64,000 bases of DNA from Meishania sp964351985 (GTDB lineage Bacteria > Bacteroidota > Bacteroidia > Flavobacteriales > Flavobacteriaceae): positions 33,864 through 97,863 of the forward strand of contig CAYGPR010000009.1 of NCBI GenBank assembly GCA_964351985.1, read 5' to 3'. Both the position numbers and the translations under genes were made by a program. Below are positions 60,913 through 64,000 of this stretch, piece after piece. Every line of letters starts with the position of its first letter. Positions within the stretch are counted from its first letter, which is position 1. A model generated the notes under the pieces. It was given only the letters and a program-made list of their open reading frames with translations, searched no databases and had not been told where the DNA came from.

Positions 60913-62778
60913 ATGAAAAACCTTTTTTCAAATCTTAAAGGAGACTTATTCGGTGGTATAACTGCTGGAATTGTTGCCTTGCCATTAGCCTTGGCATTTG
61001 GCGTAAGCTCAGGCCTAGGCCCGAGCGCAGGACTTTACGGTGCTATTTTCATAAGTTTCTTCGCGGCTCTATTTGGTGGAACCAACACCCAGATTTCAGG
61101 TCCAACGGCGCCAATGACCGCCGTGAGTATGGTCATCATCGCGGGTATTATTGCAATTTACGACGGAAGCGTTGAGAAAGCTTTGCCGGCAATTCTAACA
61201 GTTTTCCTGTTGGCAGGCCTCTTTCAAATTGGATTAGGGCTTTTAGGGCTGGGAAAATACATACGGTACATTCCTTATCCCGTAGTATCGGGCTTTATGA
61301 CTGCTATTGGCCTAATTATTATCATTACCCAGATTTTACCGGCTTTAGGGTATTATCCGAAGGAAGATACCACATTTGTAGACCAATTCAAGCCGCAGGC
61401 CGAAGAACTGATTCTTGAAAATATACTAAGGGAAGAAGCTGGCGAAGGCATTTTGGTCTTGGAAGATTTCGAGGAGACCATCAAAAGATCCCATGAAGTT
61501 ACAGAACCGGCAATTTTAGAGGAAGCCCAAACTTTGGCCGCCTCAAAAGCATCTGGAGTGGTCGGGGCAATCAATGTTTTGCCAAAAGCACTAAAAAATA
61601 TCAATTGGCTTGAATTGGCATTGACCCTCGCGACCATATTTATCATATTTGGTTTTAAGAAAATTACGACGGCAATTCCGAGCACTTTGGTAGGCCTGAT
61701 CGTAGTTTCCGGTGTTGCGTATGGTTTCGGCCTAGACTATCGTGCCATTGAGCAAATACCTGAGGGACTGCCCATGCCAAGACTTGAAATATTTACGGAA
61801 TTCAAGTTGCAAGCCATAACCCCGTACATTTTTACCGCATTGACCTTGGCGCTCTTAGGTGCCATCGATTCATTACTTACCTCGGTGGTCGCCGATAACA
61901 TGACAAAGACCAAACACAAGCCGAACAAAGAATTGGTAGGTCAAGGGATCGGAAACAGTATTGCCGCTATTTTTGCCGGCCTTCCTGGAGCTGGTGCTAC
62001 GATACGAACGGTCATAAATATCAACTCGGGGGGCAAGACCAAGCTTTCCGGTATGATTGCGGGGGTACTGCTATTGATGATCCTATTGACGCTCGGTCCG
62101 GTGGCATCTCAAATACCCGCTGCGGTTTTGGCCGGTATTTTGATTACCGTAGGAATCAGCGTGATGGATTACAAGGGATTGAAAGCCATCCCCAGCTTAC
62201 CAAAAGACATCAGCTTCGGGCCTGTAAAATTGAGCTCGGAGGTCATCATAATGCTTACCGTAATGGCCCTTGCCACTTTTTGGGATTTGATTTATGCCGT
62301 AGGTATCGGTCTCGTTATTGCCTCTTTGATGTTCATGAAAAAGATGGGCGATCTAACAGCGGAACGTTCTGATGTGAAGAGTTTGGAAAAGGAAAAAGCA
62401 TGGCCCGATGAATCGGATTTTCCTAAAAATCTTCGTGAAGAGGTTTTTATCAAGCATCTAAAAGGACCTTTGTTTTTTGGCTCAACCAGCGAATTTCAAG
62501 CACTTGCCGAACAAATTCCCGATACGGCCTCAACGGTAATTATCCGAATGGATCGCATGCAGTATATGGACCAATCAGGCCTTTATACTTTGGAAGACAT
62601 TCTTATCGACCTGAGAAAATCGAAAATTAATGTACTCTTTGTCGATGTATTGCGCCAACCCCGTTATATGATGGAGCGTGTTGATGTCATTCCTGATCTT
62701 ATTCCTGAAGAGCACATTTTCGATACCTTCGAGGAATGTTTAGAGTGGGTCAAGTCAAATGTGAAAGATGTTGTTTAA
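60913..62778 (+). CDS. SulP family transporter with STAS domain and a long loop insertion
   Basis: A 621-residue SulP protein. It opens with NLFSNLKGDLFGGITAGIVALPLALAFGVSSG (core GGITAGIVALPLALAFG). Between two membrane segments, about residues 150-215, lies a hydrophilic helix-rich insertion (YPKEDTTFVDQFKPQAEE to ASKASGVVG), absent in the other SulP genes here. The STAS domain is complete (about 515-615, with IRMDRMQYMDQSGLYTLED). It follows the carbonic anhydrase operon after a terminator, so it has its own promoter. Bicarbonate or sulfate are candidates. Confidence 0.92.
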   Translation: MKNLFSNLKGDLFGGITAGIVALPLALAFGVSSGLGPSAGLYGAIFISFFAALFGGTNTQISGPTAPMTAVSMVIIAGIIAIYDGSVEKALPAILTVFLLAGLFQIGLGLLGLGKYIRYIPYPVVSGFMTAIGLIIIITQILPALGYYPKEDTTFVDQFKPQAEELILENILREEAGEGILVLEDFEETIKRSHEVTEPAILEEAQTLAASKASGVVGAINVLPKALKNINWLELALTLATIFIIFGFKKITTAIPSTLVGLIVVSGVAYGFGLDYRAIEQIPEGLPMPRLEIFTEFKLQAITPYIFTALTLALLGAIDSLLTSVVADNMTKTKHKPNKELVGQGIGNSIAAIFAGLPGAGATIRTVININSGGKTKLSGMIAGVLLLMILLTLGPVASQIPAAVLAGILITVGISVMDYKGLKAIPSLPKDISFGPVKLSSEVIIMLTVMALATFWDLIYAVGIGLVIASLMFMKKMGDLTAERSDVKSLEKEKAWPDESDFPKNLREEVFIKHLKGPLFFGSTSEFQALAEQIPDTASTVIIRMDRMQYMDQSGLYTLEDILIDLRKSKINVLFVDVLRQPRYMMERVDVIPDLIPEEHIFDTFEECLEWVKSNVKDVV

Positions 62779-62799
62779 ATGGCCGGTAAGTAACGTTCG

Positions 62800-62834
62800 A
62801 AACCGCCTTGTGAGATTCAGAAAGGCGGTTTTTT
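62800..62834 (+). terminator. Rho-independent terminator of the third SulP gene
   Basis: AAACCGCCTT (62800-62809) pairs with AAGGCGGTTT (62822-62831) around a 12-nt loop, followed by TTT. It is 22 bp after the stop codon at 62778. Confidence 0.92.
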
Positions 62835-62869
62835 AATCTCATATCAGGACTTACTTCCCTATAAAGTTT

Positions 62870-62877
62870 TAAATTTG
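62870..62877 (+). promoter_or_regulatory. Candidate -7 promoter element upstream of pheS
   Basis: TAAATTTG matches TAnnTTTG and lies 18 bp before the pheS start, after the terminator of the previous gene. No clear -33 element was seen. Confidence 0.45.
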
Positions 62878-62895
62878 CTCACTTAGTTTCGCATC

Positions 62896-63915
62896 ATGAT
62901 CGACAAAATAAAAGAACATATTGCCGAGGTTGAAAAATTCTCAGCGGACTCCTCTGAAGCGGTAGAAGCTTTCAGAATCAAGTATTTGGGAAAAAAAGGA
63001 TTGTTGAACGATTTCTTCAGTGAGTTCAAGAATGTAGCAAACGATCAAAAAAAAGAGTTCGGTCAAACAATCAACACCTTAAAGCAAAAGGCTACCGATA
63101 AAGTAGCTGAGTTGAAAGAAGCACTGGAAAACACTACGGTGGAAGAAGGTATTTATGGAGATTTGACCCGAACAGGAGACCCTATCGAATTAGGAGCCAG
63201 ACATCCCATTTCCATTGTAAAAAACCAAATTATAGATATTTTTTCCAGAATAGGTTTCAACGTATCCGAAGGGCCTGAAATTGAAGATGATTGGCATAAT
63301 TTCACTGCATTGAACCTACCTGAATACCACCCGGCACGTGATATGCAAGATACTTTTTTCGTTCAGACAAACCCTGATATTTTACTTCGCACCCATACCT
63401 CTTCGGTTCAGGTACGGTATATGGAAAACAACAAACCTCCCATTCGAACTATCTCTCCCGGCAGGGTATATCGTAATGAGGCGATATCGGCACGTTCGCA
63501 TTGTTTTTTCCATCAAGTAGAAGGGCTGTATATTGATAAGAATGTGTCATTTGCCGATTTAAAACAAACGTTACAATTTTTTACGACCGAACTTTTCGGG
63601 AAATCAAAAATACGCTTGCGCCCCTCCTATTTCCCATTTACAGAGCCCAGTGCCGAAGTCGATGTTTATTGGGGGCTTGAAACCGAGACCGATTACCGAA
63701 TGACCAAAGGAACCGGCTGGTTGGAAATTATGGGCTGTGGTATGGTAGATCCGAATGTATTGACGAACTGTGGAATCGACCCTGAAGAATATTCAGGTTT
63801 TGCCTTCGGCATGGGTATTGATCGTATTGCCCTGTTACTTCATCAAATCTCCGATATTCGTTTGTTGAGCGAAAACGATGTGCGGTTTTTGGAGCAGTTC
63901 AAAAGTGCGCTTTAG
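62896..63915 (+). CDS. pheS: Phenylalanine-tRNA ligase alpha subunit
   Basis: A 339-residue class II aminoacyl-tRNA synthetase alpha chain. A N-terminal coiled coil (about 1-90) precedes the catalytic core: motif 2 area VYRNEAISARSHCFFHQVEGL and motif 3 GFAFGMGIDRIALLLHQI (FGMGIDRIALL). SYFPFTEPSAEVDVYW is a further conserved segment. It pairs with PheT to charge tRNA-Phe; pheT is not seen in the window. It is complete and ends 85 bp before the window edge. Confidence 0.96.
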   Translation: MIDKIKEHIAEVEKFSADSSEAVEAFRIKYLGKKGLLNDFFSEFKNVANDQKKEFGQTINTLKQKATDKVAELKEALENTTVEEGIYGDLTRTGDPIELGARHPISIVKNQIIDIFSRIGFNVSEGPEIEDDWHNFTALNLPEYHPARDMQDTFFVQTNPDILLRTHTSSVQVRYMENNKPPIRTISPGRVYRNEAISARSHCFFHQVEGLYIDKNVSFADLKQTLQFFTTELFGKSKIRLRPSYFPFTEPSAEVDVYWGLETETDYRMTKGTGWLEIMGCGMVDPNVLTNCGIDPEEYSGFAFGMGIDRIALLLHQISDIRLLSENDVRFLEQFKSAL

Positions 63916-63961
63916 ACATTCATAAAATATTATAACCAAGGTTAAAAATTTATAAAACAAA

Positions 63962-63996
63962 CCCCCTCCCTTCTGGGGAGGGTCGGGAAGGGGCCA
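63962..63996. repeat. GC-rich hairpin repeat at window edge
   Basis: CCCTCCC (63964-63970) pairs with GGGAGGG (63976-63982), then GGGAAGGGGCC follows. It resembles the CCTCCCCTC element at 40256 and is likely another intergenic repeat; it may extend past the window. Confidence 0.6.
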
Positions 63997-64000
63997 TGAA

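Noticed and set aside
1..64000. tRNA, rRNA, transposase or integrase genes
   Set aside because: I looked in the longer spacers and found no cloverleaf-like or transposase-like sequence; short tRNAs could be missed by eye, so a tRNAscan run would be decisive.

Overview
The window comes from a member of the Bacteroidota, almost certainly family Flavobacteriaceae and probably a marine or algae-associated lineage. The evidence is moderate-to-low GC, lipoproteins with Bacteroidota-type signal peptides, few Shine-Dalgarno sequences, TAnnTTTG-type -7 promoter elements, and a complete MoxR/Bat (aerotolerance) operon in the order typical of this group. The genus cannot be fixed from the sequence alone. 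No rRNA, tRNA, CRISPR array, prophage or insertion sequence was seen.

Layout. 1-6.8 kb holds a truncated DUF763 gene, a thioesterase, a nitronate monooxygenase, a YheT-type hydrolase, a lipoprotein cytochrome c, a GH20 hexosaminidase and an AraC regulator. 6.9-13.8 kb has a serine hydrolase, a first SulP transporter, a phytanoyl-CoA-dioxygenase-like enzyme divergent from an AraC regulator, a DUF421 membrane protein and a lipoprotein with an internal duplication. 13.9-19.7 kb is a glycerol/glycerol-3-phosphate block (gpsA, glpK, glpD) with a secreted peptidase-like hydrolase. 19.7-31.5 kb contains penicillin-binding protein 1C, a collagen-like lipoprotein, a 1.8-kaa alpha-2-macroglobulin with an intact thioester motif, and a CAP-domain lipoprotein. 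31.6-35.0 kb is a 3-hydroxyanthranilate dioxygenase cluster ending in an ALDH7-type dehydrogenase. 35.0-37.2 kb carries a probable small minus-strand transcript with a 41-codon ORF, then an OmpA-like protein paired with a membrane-anchored helix-hairpin-helix protein. 37.2-41.4 kb has an acyl-ACP desaturase and an SPFH/zinc-ribbon/phosphatase set. 41.6-48.1 kb has a fructokinase, an ECF sigma factor with a membrane partner, an alpha/beta hydrolase, an AlbA_2-domain protein and two oxidoreductases. 48.2-57.3 kb is the moxR-DUF58-batABCDE operon. 57.3-62.8 kb is a small secreted protein, two SulP transporters, a UspA protein and a beta-carbonic anhydrase, which I read as a candidate bicarbonate uptake module. 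pheS closes the window.

The most unusual signals are a family of long imperfect palindromes, each placed 0-9 bp beyond the stop codon of a minus-strand gene (one inside the glpK-glpD operon); the small promoter-ORF-terminator unit near 35.2 kb; the OmpA/HhH pair; the SPFH/zinc-ribbon set, which recalls Bacillus YdjG/YdjI without PspA; and the SulP/carbonic-anhydrase cluster. No clearly new multi-gene defence or mobile system was found.
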